DNA of 64,000 nucleotides from NCBI GenBank assembly GCA_964343195.1, contig CAYFIR010000006.1, positions 62,001 through 126,000 of the forward strand. The letters run 5' to 3'. Numbering within the stretch: the stretch's first letter is position 1; every line of letters begins with the position of its first letter. Origin of the DNA: CAYVAP01 sp964343195 (GTDB taxonomy: Bacteria > Bacteroidota > Bacteroidia > J057). Under the pieces are notes generated by a model that saw only the letters and a program-made list of their open reading frames with translations, did no database searches and had not been told where the DNA came from. Shown piece by piece: positions 9,184-17,418 of this stretch. The position numbers were made by a program, and so were the translations under genes.

Positions 9184-9226
9184 AAAAAGGAAGATGGCCC
9201 ACACTATTGGTGCCATCTTCCTTTTT
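9184..9226. terminator. perfect 15-bp stem intrinsic terminator
   Basis: The arms AAAAAGGAAGATGGC (9184-9198) and GCCATCTTCCTTTTT (9212-9226) are perfect reverse complements around a 13-nt loop, ending in a T run. It closes the LamG/T9SS gene and insulates cvfB. Confidence 0.9.
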
Positions 9227-9301
9227 GTTTCTGCGAGAGAATGACATTCCCTTCTATCCTGACTACCTTGCCGTTCCTTTTCTGACTAAATAGTCCCCAA
9301 T

Positions 9302-10132
9302 ATGCTCCCATTCGGCCAATACCATACCCTGACCATCGCCAGGGAGACCCCTCAGGGGTTTTATCTCCAAAACGAGGAAGGCGATGAGGTTCTTTTACCA
9401 AGTGTTTACCGGAGGCGGAACATGGCCATAGGGGATGACCTTACGGTGTTTGTGTATGGAGACAACCAGAATCGGCCCGTCGCTACGACGGAGGAACCCT
9501 TCCTGACAGTCGATACTGCAGCTTACCTGAAAGCAACGGATGTCAATACCATTGGAGCGTTTTTTGACATGGGCCTCTCCAAGGAGTTGCTGGTTCCGTA
9601 CCGTAATCAATCTCACAAACTATCGGTGGGGCAGTCTGCGGTGGTGTACATGTATTTTGATGACACTTCGCAGCGCCTGGTGGGAACGATGAAGCTCAAA
9701 AAATTCTTCAGCGACTTCAACGATGGTGGCCTGCAACCCGCACAGGAAGTCAATATTCTGGTGGCGGAAAAGCATGAACTGGGTTTTCGGGTGATCATCA
9801 ACCAGACCTACTGGGGGATGGTCTATGCCAATGAAGCCGAAGACCTGGCCATCGGCCAGACCCGCAAAGCGTACATCAAGCCGATTCGCCTGGATGGAAA
9901 AATCGACGTGAGCCTGCATCCCATCGGACATGAAAGTATCGAGCCTAACGCTCAGAAAATTCTGGAAAGGCTGGAAAGAGAAGGAGGATTTCTTCCGCTG
10001 ACCGACAAAAGCGATCCGCAACTCATCCGTGATGAGTTGGGCATGAGCAAGAAACTCTTCAAAAAGGCAATTGGGACCCTATACAAACAGCGTTTGGTGA
10101 TGCTGGAGGAGGCTGGTGTGAGACTGCTCTGA
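9302..10132 (+). CDS. cvfB: CvfB family S1 RNA-binding protein
   Basis: A 276-residue cytoplasmic protein of the CvfB family, which in Staphylococcus binds RNA and affects virulence gene expression. The order is as expected: S1-like barrels in the first 220 residues (FYLQNEEGDEVLLP, VGQSAVVYMYFD, GFRVIINQTYWGMVYAN, LAIGQTRKAYIKPI) and a C-terminal winged helix (about 225-276; DPQLIRDELGMSKKLFKKAI). Length is typical for the family. In Bacteroidota the target RNAs are unknown, so a role in translation or RNA turnover is inference. It is a single gene between two terminators. Confidence 0.9.
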   Translation: MLPFGQYHTLTIARETPQGFYLQNEEGDEVLLPSVYRRRNMAIGDDLTVFVYGDNQNRPVATTEEPFLTVDTAAYLKATDVNTIGAFFDMGLSKELLVPYRNQSHKLSVGQSAVVYMYFDDTSQRLVGTMKLKKFFSDFNDGGLQPAQEVNILVAEKHELGFRVIINQTYWGMVYANEAEDLAIGQTRKAYIKPIRLDGKIDVSLHPIGHESIEPNAQKILERLEREGGFLPLTDKSDPQLIRDELGMSKKLFKKAIGTLYKQRLVMLEEAGVRLL

Positions 10133-10152
10133 GGGGTTTGGAGAAAAAAGAA

Positions 10153-10188
10153 AGGACCTGCAAGGAAGCATGATTCCCTGCGGGTCCT
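10153..10188. terminator. bidirectional terminator between cvfB and the TauE gene
   Basis: The arms 10153-10165 and 10176-10188 (AGGACCTGCAAGG / CCCTGCGGGTCCT) pair with one wobble and one mismatch. There is an A-rich run on the left and TTCTTTATT on the right. It lies between convergent genes. Confidence 0.75.
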
Positions 10189-10212
10189 GATTCTTTATTG
10201 GGGAAATGAATC

Positions 10213-11010
10213 CTATGCTTTCACCACAAACTCCATCACAAAGATGAATACCGCCATCACCATGATGAAGTAGCCAAACCCTTTCTTGAGGGTTTTACCA
10301 TCCAGGAATTTTCCGATATAAACTCCGAGAAAGATCCCGGCCACTGCCAGTCCGGTAAAGATTGCGAGGAAGGTCCAATCCACGTTCATGGTCATGGCAT
10401 CTCCCAGGAAGAAGCCCATTAATGATTTTAGGGCGATGACAATGAGGGAGGTTCCAATGGCCTTCTGAATTTCGAGATTGGCGAGTACTACCAGGGCAGG
10501 GATAATCAGGAAACCACCACCTGCTCCCACAAAACCTGTAACTCCTCCGACAATCAGTCCTTCGAGCAGAATCAGCGGGTAGTTGTATTTTACCTCGCCT
10601 GTTCCTCCCTTACGCTCTTTATTAGAAAGCATGGAGTATGCCGCCCAGACCATGAGAATTGAGAACAGGCCAAACATGCCCATCCGGCGGGTGAACTCAA
10701 AGTCTCCAAGCATGAAGAGTACATCCGGGAGGGCTGGCACCACATAGTGTCTCACGATCCAAACCCCGATGATGGCTGGAATCCCAAATACGATGGCCGT
10801 CCTCCAGTCTACGTTTTTATTTTGATGCTGCCTCAGGCCACCTACCAGGGCCGCAGTTCCTACGACAAAAAGCGAATAGGCGGTCGCTACTTTTTCATCG
10901 AGTGCAAATAGGTATGCCAGTACGGGAACGGCCAGAATCGACCCTCCACCGCCCAGTAGACCCAGAGACACGCCAATGATTAACGCCATTATGTAGCCTG
11001 CGATTTCCAT
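10213..11010 (-). CDS. sulfite exporter TauE/SafE family protein
   Basis: A 265-residue inner-membrane protein with about eight hydrophobic helices. The family signature is present as two glycine-rich half-site motifs, SLGLLGGGGSILAVPVLAY near residue 20 and VTGFVGAGGGFLIIPALVV near residue 162, as expected from the internal duplication of TauE/SafE transporters. The family exports organosulfonates, sulfite or thiosulfate, or takes up sulfur oxyanions. The gene lies 53 bp downstream of an ArsR-type regulator on the same strand and is preceded by a palindrome that also occurs before that regulator. This points to metal- or sulfur-responsive control. The substrate is inferred, not shown. Confidence 0.88.
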   Translation of the reverse strand: MEIAGYIMALIIGVSLGLLGGGGSILAVPVLAYLFALDEKVATAYSLFVVGTAALVGGLRQHQNKNVDWRTAIVFGIPAIIGVWIVRHYVVPALPDVLFMLGDFEFTRRMGMFGLFSILMVWAAYSMLSNKERKGGTGEVKYNYPLILLEGLIVGGVTGFVGAGGGFLIIPALVVLANLEIQKAIGTSLIVIALKSLMGFFLGDAMTMNVDWTFLAIFTGLAVAGIFLGVYIGKFLDGKTLKKGFGYFIMVMAVFIFVMEFVVKA

Positions 11011-11035
11011 TATGTAGATGATTTAACAGTTGTTA

Positions 11036-11047
11036 ACTTGTTCAAGT
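11036..11047. promoter_or_regulatory. palindrome ACTTG-N2-CAAGT upstream of the TauE gene
   Basis: The sequence ACTTGTTCAAGT lies 26-37 bp before the TauE start codon, in the gap between arsR and tauE. The same 5-2-5 palindrome recurs at 11413-11424 in front of the regulator gene itself. It is a candidate binding site for the neighbouring ArsR protein. Confidence 0.55.
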
Positions 11048-11063
11048 GTTGGTGAAAAAAATA

Positions 11064-11375
11064 TCAGGAAAAATCGTATTCCTCCAGACAATCAAAAATT
11101 CTAAGTAGCTGTTTGTCTGCAATTCTATGGAAAACCTGCTTACCCCGCTTTTCCGAGACCAGGATTCCATTGTCCTTCATCTTGGTCAGGTGATGAGACA
11201 TCATGGAAATATCACACTCAACTCCTACTCGGGAACAGATCGTGCTCACATCCAGAGGCTCCTCACTTTCCAGAATTTCCAGTATCTCCAGTTTGACCGG
11301 ATGAGAGATGGTCTTTAGGAGCTTCGCCGCCTGTTGAAGCTTTTCTGCCGAAAAGTTTCTCTTAGTGGTTTTCAT
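11064..11375 (-). CDS. ArsR family transcriptional regulator
   Basis: A 103-residue dimeric winged-helix repressor of the ArsR/SmtB type. The core reads LLKTISHPVKLEILEILES (helix 1 to 2), then VSTICSRVGVECDISMMSHH (helix 3 and recognition helix) and a beta wing GILVSEKRGKQVFHRI. Two cysteines, Cys47 and Cys54, sit in or next to helix 3, close to the place used by ArsR/CadC metal sensors and by persulfide-sensing BigR/SqrR relatives, but their spacing (six residues between) is not the classical CxC. Next to a TauE/SafE exporter, a thiol-based sulfur or metal switch is plausible. The TAnnTTTG promoter element ends only four bases before the ATG. Confidence 0.9.
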   Translation of the reverse strand: MKTTKRNFSAEKLQQAAKLLKTISHPVKLEILEILESEEPLDVSTICSRVGVECDISMMSHHLTKMKDNGILVSEKRGKQVFHRIADKQLLRIFDCLEEYDFS

Positions 11376-11379
11376 GCCG

Positions 11380-11426
11380 CAAAATTACGCAGGATAAATC
11401 AAACGCCCAAACACTTGGACAAGTGT
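11380..11426 (-). promoter_or_regulatory. arsR promoter with overlapping 7-2-7 operator
   Basis: On the minus strand a perfect Bacteroidota -7 element TAATTTTG (11380-11387) lies four bases before the arsR ATG. A TTTG -33 element (11408-11411) sits 20 bp upstream of it. The perfect palindrome ACACTTG-GA-CAAGTGT (11411-11426) abuts and overlaps the -33 element, where a bound repressor would block polymerase. It shares its core with the site before tauE. Confidence 0.65.
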
Positions 11427-11444
11427 TCAAGTGTTTGGGCGTTT
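11401..11444. terminator. perfect 17-bp inverted repeat downstream of the GH43 operon
   Basis: Arms 11401-11417 (AAACGCCCAAACACTTG) and 11428-11444 are perfect reverse complements with a 10-nt loop. The repeat follows the GH43 stop at 11474 and so can act as its terminator, although only short T runs flank it. The same DNA contains the arsR -33 region and operator palindrome, so two functions overlap here. Confidence 0.7.
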
Positions 11445-11473
11445 TGGCTACCTGATTGGAGGTTTCAGAGGAG

Positions 11474-12481
11474 CTAGCGGATGGGAACAAATGGAGATCC
11501 CACCTGGAGTTTGTCGCCTGAATCATCTACCTCAAACAAATGTGGAATCCGGATGGTGCGCCCGTTGACCTTCTTGTGGCTATGAACCGACATCAGGAGC
11601 TGACCATCAAAGGTCCTGAACAGCATCCCATGCCCGAAGTTGGGCGGGGTGATGGGCTCAGGTTCCTGTACCCATGGGCCGTCGAGCGTGCCATTTTCGG
11701 AGTAGGCCACTCCCTGGGTATAGACATTGAATACCCAGCTGGTCCAGATCATACCGAGTCGTCCGGTCTGGGTTTTGAAGAGCCAGGGGCCGTCTGTCAC
11801 CTTGTTGGGAACGGTGTCGCCGTCAGCCGTTAGTTCCCGGCTCCAGGGGGAATCATGCGCCCGAAAGAGGATTTTTCCTTCGCCGATGGTCCCTGACAAA
11901 TCGGGCTTAAGCTCGATTTTTTCCATGGTGCCGTTCCAGTTTTGCAGCCACTCGTGGCAAAAAATCATGTAGGGCTTGCCATCTCTGTCCACCCAGAAGG
12001 TGCCGTCCAGTGTCGGCTTTTGTGGGGGCAAATAAACTGAGTCAGACATGGGGACATAGGGGCCATCCGGCTTATCACTGACGAGCACATGGCTGGCACG
12101 GCGGTTGATGGCATTGCCCCTGACGGTGTCGATGTAAACCTCCCGGTTGGTGAAGGTCGCGAAGTAATAATACTTACCCTGGTACTGATGCAGCTCGGCT
12201 GCCCAAATCATGGGCCTTGGCCCCATCCAGGAATCGGGATCTGTCTCCGTGACTACATAAGGCCCCGTCCATCTGGCGAGATCCCGGCTTTTCCACAGCA
12301 GCCCACCTGTGCCGGTCATGTAGTAGGTCTGAGTCGCTGAATCCGCCAGGATGCAGGGGTCACTCAGGCGAATGGAATCGAGGGGGATACCTTCTTTCAC
12401 CTCAGGAGGCCATTGCGCTCTTTGGGCACAGCCTGCGGTGAGGCTCAGGAGTAATATGAGGGTGGAAAAAGCCTTTTTCAT
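11474..12481 (-). CDS. GH43 family glycosidase lipoprotein
   Basis: A 335-residue lipoprotein (signal peptide MKKAFSTLILLLSLTAGC, lipidated Cys18) with a five-bladed beta-propeller of the glycoside hydrolase 43 type. The putative general base is Asp41 (LSDPCI), and Asp159 lies in the LDGTFWVDRDGKPYMIF motif. Where many GH43 enzymes carry an EGP with the catalytic Glu, this protein has TDGPWLF (Asp230), a variant I recall from other Bacteroidota members. The likely substrate is an arabinose- or galactose-containing polysaccharide, not determinable here. The start is at 12481 because the lipoprotein signal begins there; an in-frame ATG at 12511 would run into the upstream gene. It lies 5 bp after the preceding GH43 gene, so the two form an operon. 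Confidence 0.85.
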   Translation of the reverse strand: MKKAFSTLILLLSLTAGCAQRAQWPPEVKEGIPLDSIRLSDPCILADSATQTYYMTGTGGLLWKSRDLARWTGPYVVTETDPDSWMGPRPMIWAAELHQYQGKYYYFATFTNREVYIDTVRGNAINRRASHVLVSDKPDGPYVPMSDSVYLPPQKPTLDGTFWVDRDGKPYMIFCHEWLQNWNGTMEKIELKPDLSGTIGEGKILFRAHDSPWSRELTADGDTVPNKVTDGPWLFKTQTGRLGMIWTSWVFNVYTQGVAYSENGTLDGPWVQEPEPITPPNFGHGMLFRTFDGQLLMSVHSHKKVNGRTIRIPHLFEVDDSGDKLQVGSPFVPIR

Positions 12482-12486
12482 CGTAT

Positions 12487-13557
12487 TTAAAACGTTAGGT
12501 CCATGCCCCAATGATTGGCCAATGCTTCCGCTTCTTTTCTCGTCAATGAGATAACGGAACCATGCTTGGGAGAAGTGAAATTGGTGGTCTTCATCACTTT
12601 TTCGTTAAAATGGCCAATGTTCTCGAAATTGGCAAAGTCGGAGGTTTCCACGAAACCGAAATTGTGGGGGTTGACGCTAAACACATCGTACATCAGTACC
12701 CAATCGTCGCTGTCGTTGCGTTTCCAGACATTGGGAGCCTCACAGCCACCCGGCTCCGAATCGACCCACTCAGGCTGGTACTCATACCCGCTGTTAATGG
12801 AGTCCGAAAAGGCCATCTTGATGCCGCCAAGATGTTCCTGGGCTACATACATCATGCAATAGCGCCCATCCGGCATGGGGGTGATATCGGCGTCCAACAC
12901 CTGAACTTCGGGATTGGGATATTCGAATATCAGCTTGGGTGAAGTCGTCAGTTTGGTGAAGTCGTCATCAGTATAGGCGTAATACATCCTGGTCAGCCCG
13001 TGCGCGATGCGCATGGTGAAGTAGATCATCATCTTGTCCGCCACAGGATCATAGATGGTCTGTGGTGCCCAGGCACAGCCTATGTTCTGCAATTCGTCAA
13101 AATGCTCGTCGAAGAGAAAATTGGTGTGGGTCCAGTGGATCAAATCAAAAGACTTTGCCAGGACAAAGCCCCGGTTGTTGCCCCAGTCGTAGAGCGAGTC
13201 GGGCCTTTCCCAGGCCGTTTCACGGTATCCTAAATCCTGGGCGAAGAGATGCAGGTCCGTCATCGCTACATAGAAGGCGCCATCCGGCCCCCGCGTGATG
13301 TGCGGATCACGGATACCCCTTTGACTCGCGATGGTATCCCCCGCGATGATGGGCTTGCCGTCATTGACCGCCGTGAAGGTATAGCCGTCGGGACTTAGCG
13401 CGAGGTGCAGGCTATGGGTAGCGTCCTGGAAGTAGGTAAGGAGATAGGCTGTTTTATCGGCCTGATCTGTGGTGTTGGATTTGCTGTCAACATTGGTACA
13501 GCCAGAGAGGTACCACAGGGTAATCAGAGGAGCAGCCAGCAAGATGAATTTCTTCAT
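12487..13557 (-). CDS. GH43-like glycosidase lipoprotein
   Basis: A 356-residue lipoprotein (lipobox LSGC, Cys20, followed by a Ser/Thr/Asp-rich linker) with a second GH43-type propeller. Asp84 in RGIRDPHI is the likely base. A blade motif CAWAPQTIYDPVADKMMIYFT follows, and CEAPNVWKR near residue 273 supplies a Glu in the place of the usual catalytic acid. Related proteins are annotated as arabinosidases or beta-galactosidases of GH43. It is the first gene of a two-gene operon with the other GH43 lipoprotein 5 bp downstream. Both are probably exposed at the outer membrane or periplasm and may act on the same glycan. No SusC/SusD lies next to them; the nearest pair is 11 kb away. Confidence 0.82.
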   Translation of the reverse strand: MKKFILLAAPLITLWYLSGCTNVDSKSNTTDQADKTAYLLTYFQDATHSLHLALSPDGYTFTAVNDGKPIIAGDTIASQRGIRDPHITRGPDGAFYVAMTDLHLFAQDLGYRETAWERPDSLYDWGNNRGFVLAKSFDLIHWTHTNFLFDEHFDELQNIGCAWAPQTIYDPVADKMMIYFTMRIAHGLTRMYYAYTDDDFTKLTTSPKLIFEYPNPEVQVLDADITPMPDGRYCMMYVAQEHLGGIKMAFSDSINSGYEYQPEWVDSEPGGCEAPNVWKRNDSDDWVLMYDVFSVNPHNFGFVETSDFANFENIGHFNEKVMKTTNFTSPKHGSVISLTRKEAEALANHWGMDLTF

Positions 13558-13729
13558 GAGGTAATAGAGTTAGTCGGTTTCCAATGGGAAAGTTGGAACC
13601 TAAAATTGGCCATTCCTCATGGCTATATAGGGGGCAGAACTATTCAGAATTGGGGGTAGATGTGGGCAGATGGGAATCCCTGCGCTCGGTTATCGCTTAG
13701 ATAGCCTCGATTCTGAAGAATAGCTTCCC

Positions 13730-14848
13730 TCACGCCATCCCCCTCTCCTTCAATCGCCGCATAAACGCTTGGGAGCGGCCATAGTCGTTGATCACTTTCC
13801 GCAGCTTATTTTGGAAGGCATGCTTTTCCCCGGAGAAGTCTCCATAATCCCGCAAATCAACCAGCAGTTCCGTGGCGCGGTCGTAGCCTTTGGCGGTTTG
13901 CAATTCCGCATTTTCTGCAATCTCGCGCCACAGTTGGGACTGCTGCTTACCTATCCGCTCCATCTGCTCCCGGTGACGTCGCTCGGCTTCCTTGCGGGCT
14001 TCTTCGTCCAATCGGTTTTTCTCTTCTGCCCGAGCGGCCCGGAGTTCCTCCAGGCTACGACCGGGGGAGCCTGAAGGAGATGACGGGCTGGAACTCATGG
14101 ATTTGAGCTTCCGCTGTAGGCGTATGCTCGTGGGGCCATCTTCATCGAGCAAAGCCCGAAGAAAGCCATCTTTTTCCTCCTCGCTCAGCTGCGGGAGGTA
14201 TTGGGCCAGGTGCTCATCCTGCTGGAAGGTGGAACTCTCTCGGGCCGCAGCGGCTACCATGGCATCGTCTATTTGCCAGAAATCCATGAAAGCCTCCAAA
14301 GCGGGGTCGAGGTTGGCCAGACCTGGCGGGACAGGAGGTTCCTCCCACTCGGTCTCCTCATCCAGTTCATTAGTTACAATGTGGAGCCAGGCGAGGTACA
14401 AGAGGCGATAATCGCCCTTGAGTAGCTGTGCCCGAAGTGGTAGCATCCCATCCAGCAAGCCTTCGGCTTCGAGCCAATCGCCATATTCTTCCCAGGAGTA
14501 GTCCAGGTCGATGAGGACGCTCTCTTCATAGCGCTTGACGGATACGCAAGTGGAATAATCTCCTTCTCCTTCGATATCGTAGGCCCGCAGGGCCCTGAAG
14601 TCCACCAGGTCCGCCGGTAGTTTGATCATGAGTTGAAACTGTCCGTAGCTACTGGCATACAGCGCCATGTCAAAGTGCTGGAGCAGCACTTCCTTTGTGC
14701 TGGGTCCGAAGTCGCCATAGTGATAGACAAAGCTGGCCCGTCGCGCGCTGGGGGTGGAACGGCTGGAGTAGGAGTCGATCTCGCGCTGCTGCTCTGCAGT
14801 CAATGGCTGGTCGATGGCGTAGAAGTCGTAGTATTGGTAGGAGGACAT
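13730..14848 (-). CDS. conserved hypothetical protein with charged coiled-coil C-terminus
   Basis: A 372-residue soluble protein starting MSSYQYYDFYAIDQPLTAEQ. I recall this N-terminal family (YxFxAIDxPLT...) from proteins often found beside SWIM zinc-finger proteins, but none is present here. The first 200 residues are globular with many Trp and Tyr. Residues about 255-262 form a Ser/Pro linker, residues 265-315 are a Glu/Arg/Lys-rich coiled coil, and the C-terminus (KVINDYGRSQAFMRRLKERGMA) is helical. No catalytic motif is visible. It is downstream of yifB on the same strand with a 124-bp gap, so co-transcription is possible but not required. Confidence 0.7.
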   Translation of the reverse strand: MSSYQYYDFYAIDQPLTAEQQREIDSYSSRSTPSARRASFVYHYGDFGPSTKEVLLQHFDMALYASSYGQFQLMIKLPADLVDFRALRAYDIEGEGDYSTCVSVKRYEESVLIDLDYSWEEYGDWLEAEGLLDGMLPLRAQLLKGDYRLLYLAWLHIVTNELDEETEWEEPPVPPGLANLDPALEAFMDFWQIDDAMVAAAARESSTFQQDEHLAQYLPQLSEEEKDGFLRALLDEDGPTSIRLQRKLKSMSSSPSSPSGSPGRSLEELRAARAEEKNRLDEEARKEAERRHREQMERIGKQQSQLWREIAENAELQTAKGYDRATELLVDLRDYGDFSGEKHAFQNKLRKVINDYGRSQAFMRRLKERGMA

Positions 14849-14972
14849 GGGGGGAGTGGATTTGAAAGGTGGAGGAATAGGGTCTATATGGTGTATAGGG
14901 GAAATATTGGCAGGGCTTACTTGCCGCGCTTTTTAACTCTGAACGGCGAACTTCAAACTTAAGAAACTCCTC

Positions 14973-16517
14973 CTACCCCGCCCAATTCTCCCGATCCAGG
15001 CTCCGGTACTGGATCGCCTCGGCGATGTGGTCCGGCTCGATGCCTTCGCTGCCGGCCAGGTCGGCGATGGTACGGGCGACCTTGAGGATGCGGTCGAAGG
15101 CGCGGGCGCTCAGGTCGAGCTTCTTCATGGCGATCTTGAGCAGGTTTTCGCCAAACTTGTCGATGGCGCAAATCTGCCGCACCATGTTGCTGGGCATCAT
15201 CGCGTTGGCGTAGATGCCGGGGTGGTCTTTGAAGCGCTCTAGCTGCATGCGGCGGGCGGTTTCCACTCGCTCCTGAATGTCGCGGCTGGCCTCGCCGGGT
15301 TCGCGGGAGGCGAGTTCCTCGAAGGGGACGGGCGTGACCTCCACGTGGAGGTCTATACGGTCCATCAGCGGGCCGCTGATCTTGTTGAGGTAGCGCTGCA
15401 CCTGTATGGGCGTGCAGACACATTCCTTGTCGGGGTGGTTGTAAAATCCGCAGGGGCAGGGATTCATCGAGGCCACCAGCATGAAATTCGCCGGGTACTC
15501 GACGGTGACCTTGGCGCGGGATACGGTGATGCGGCGCTCTTCCAGGGGCTGACGCAGCACCTCCAGCACGGGCCGCTTGAATTCGGGCAATTCGTCCAAA
15601 AAGAGGATGCCGTTGTGGGCGAGGCTGATCTCACCGGGCTGAGGATTGCCGCCTCCACCGACCAGCGCCACGTCCGAGCTGGTATGGTGGGGATTGCGGA
15701 AAGGGCGATGGGCTACCAAAGCCGAGTCCTCGGGCAATGTTCCTGCTACGGAGTGGATTTTGGTCGTCTCCAACGCTTCGTGCAGGGTCAGCGGTGGCAG
15801 GATGGTCGGCATGCGCTTGGCGAGCATGGTCTTGCCTGCGCCGGGCGGACCGATCAGGATGGCGTTGTGGCCACCAGCGGCGGCGACTTCCAGCGCGCGT
15901 TTTACATTTTCCTGGCCTTTGACGTCGGCAAAGTCAAATGGGAAGTCCTGCTGCGCTTCGAAAAACAGTTCTCGCGTGTCCCGTTCTACAGGCTGAATTT
16001 CTTTTTCCCCCTTGAGAAAGTCGGCGGCTTCAGACAGGTTTTCGACCGGGATGACCTTGAGCTGGTTGACGATGGCAGCCTCGGCAGCATTTTGTTTGGG
16101 GAGAATGAAGCCTTTAAATCCGCGTTTGCGGGCCTCCACGGCGATGGGCAAGGCCCCCTTAATGGGCCGCAGGGTGCCGTCTAGCGACAGCTCGCCCATG
16201 ATGAGGTAGTCGCCCAGTTCTGCATCCGGAACTTCTCCCTCAGCCCCCAGGATACCGATGGCCACGGTCAGGTCGTAGGCCGAGCCGACCTTCATGATAT
16301 CTGCCGGGGCCATATTGACGGTGATGGCCTTACGCGGCAGCATATAGCCATTGTTTTGGAAGGCAGTCTTGATGCGTTCGCGGCCTTCACGCACAGCGTT
16401 GTCGGGCAGTCCCACCATGAAGAAACTGGGATTGCTGCCCAGGGCGAGGTTGACCTCTACGGTGATGATGGTGGCGTGGATGCCTTCGACGGCGCTGCCG
16501 TAGGTCTTGACAAGCAT
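14973..16517 (-). CDS. YifB/ComM family Mg-chelatase-like AAA+ ATPase
   Basis: A 514-residue AAA+ protein. The N-terminal ChlI-like/Lon-protease-like domain (residues 1-180; MLVKTYGSAVEG) is followed by the Mg-chelatase ATPase with Walker A GPPGAGKTM (223-231), Walker B ILFLDELPEF, and the insert ASMNPCPCGF with the family cysteines. A C-terminal lid ends RSLDRENWAG. ComM-type members are branch-migration helicases that help integrate incoming DNA during natural transformation. The gene has strong codon preference for GCG/CGC and is more GC-rich than its neighbours. A 167-bp gap separates it from trhA upstream. Confidence 0.92.
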   Translation of the reverse strand: MLVKTYGSAVEGIHATIITVEVNLALGSNPSFFMVGLPDNAVREGRERIKTAFQNNGYMLPRKAITVNMAPADIMKVGSAYDLTVAIGILGAEGEVPDAELGDYLIMGELSLDGTLRPIKGALPIAVEARKRGFKGFILPKQNAAEAAIVNQLKVIPVENLSEAADFLKGEKEIQPVERDTRELFFEAQQDFPFDFADVKGQENVKRALEVAAAGGHNAILIGPPGAGKTMLAKRMPTILPPLTLHEALETTKIHSVAGTLPEDSALVAHRPFRNPHHTSSDVALVGGGGNPQPGEISLAHNGILFLDELPEFKRPVLEVLRQPLEERRITVSRAKVTVEYPANFMLVASMNPCPCGFYNHPDKECVCTPIQVQRYLNKISGPLMDRIDLHVEVTPVPFEELASREPGEASRDIQERVETARRMQLERFKDHPGIYANAMMPSNMVRQICAIDKFGENLLKIAMKKLDLSARAFDRILKVARTIADLAGSEGIEPDHIAEAIQYRSLDRENWAG

Positions 16518-16684
16518 GGGACAAAGGGGTTTTCAGGGTCGAAAAGTCCCAAAATAGCGTGTTACGTAATCTCGGACAAGTTTGGAGTGAAAAAATACGA
16601 TTCTTGCTGTGGATTGAAGTCCGGCAGCAATTAGTCTGATGTTATGATCATAGTCCTGCGGGGTTACCTCTTGGCAATGTTGGA

Positions 16685-17314
16685 TTACCCCATCGCCAGC
16701 AAGATCGAAACATAATGGCATATGCTTCCCCCCAGCACAAAGATGTGCCAGATGGCATGGTGAAAGGGCAGCTTTTTCCAAAGAAAGAAAATTACTCCTA
16801 ATGTGTAGCTCACTCCGCCAATGACCAGCATCCAGGTAACATCGGGAGGCATCTGGGCAAAGAAGCTTTTGCCCACAAACACCATCATCCAGCCCATGCC
16901 CAGGTAGATGAGGGTGGAGAGGTAGCGGAATTTTCCCGTAAAAAAGAGCTTAAAGACGATTCCTAACAGCACCAGCCCCCACTGAATGGCAAGCAGGGTA
17001 ATGCCCCTTGGGGAGAGCATGTATTTCAGGATAAAGGGGGTGTAACTTCCTGCTATCAGAAAGAATATGCTGATGTGGTCCAGCTTGTGAAGAATTTCCT
17101 TAACACGTGGCCTGGAGATGCTGTGGTAAAGAGTGGAGGAGGTATATACCATCAGAAAGCCGAAACCAAAAATCGCTGCGCCTACTATGAGTGAGGGATC
17201 AGCCTGAAGTGTGGCGACCGAGATAAGAACAGGGATGGCAATGATTCCAAACAGGATTCCGAAGCCATGAGAGAGGCTGTTGGCGATTTCTTCTTGAAAA
17301 GTGGGAGATTGCAT
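16685..17314 (-). CDS. trhA: PAQR/hemolysin III family membrane protein TrhA
   Basis: A 209-residue integral membrane protein with seven predicted helices. The conserved PAQR features are in place: EEIANSLSHGFG at the N-terminus, SSTLYHS with the first metal-site His after helix 2, KLDHISIFFLIAGSYTPF, and HHAIWHIFVLGGSICHY near the C-terminus with the remaining histidines. The family affects membrane energetics and lipid homeostasis; older annotations say hemolysin III. It is divergent from the pseudouridine synthase gene, with a 104-bp gap. Confidence 0.9.
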   Translation of the reverse strand: MQSPTFQEEIANSLSHGFGILFGIIAIPVLISVATLQADPSLIVGAAIFGFGFLMVYTSSTLYHSISRPRVKEILHKLDHISIFFLIAGSYTPFILKYMLSPRGITLLAIQWGLVLLGIVFKLFFTGKFRYLSTLIYLGMGWMMVFVGKSFFAQMPPDVTWMLVIGGVSYTLGVIFFLWKKLPFHHAIWHIFVLGGSICHYVSILLAMG

Positions 17315-17380
17315 GGGGCTGGATCTATTTGAGTCAAAACTATCAGAGAGGGGTTATAAAAATTAGACGAATGCTGGTAG

Positions 17381-17411
17381 TTGTGGGTTCCGAGGAAAGC
17401 CCCTAATTTTG
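17381..17411 (+). promoter_or_regulatory. promoter of the pseudouridine synthase gene
   Basis: TTGT (17381-17384), 19 bp, then TAATTTTG (17404-17411), a perfect Bacteroidota -7 element. The element ends seven bases before the ATG at 17419, so the 5' leader should be only a few nucleotides. Confidence 0.65.
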
Positions 17412-17418
17412 CAGTCTT

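Noticed and set aside
12482..12511. Upstream ATG of the downstream GH43 gene
   Set aside because: It adds ten residues in front of a perfect lipoprotein signal peptide and overlaps the previous coding sequence.
15345..16184. 279-codon ORF antisense to yifB
   Set aside because: It is opposite a well-conserved AAA+ ATPase and shows no recognisable protein features; GC-rich codons reduce antisense stops.
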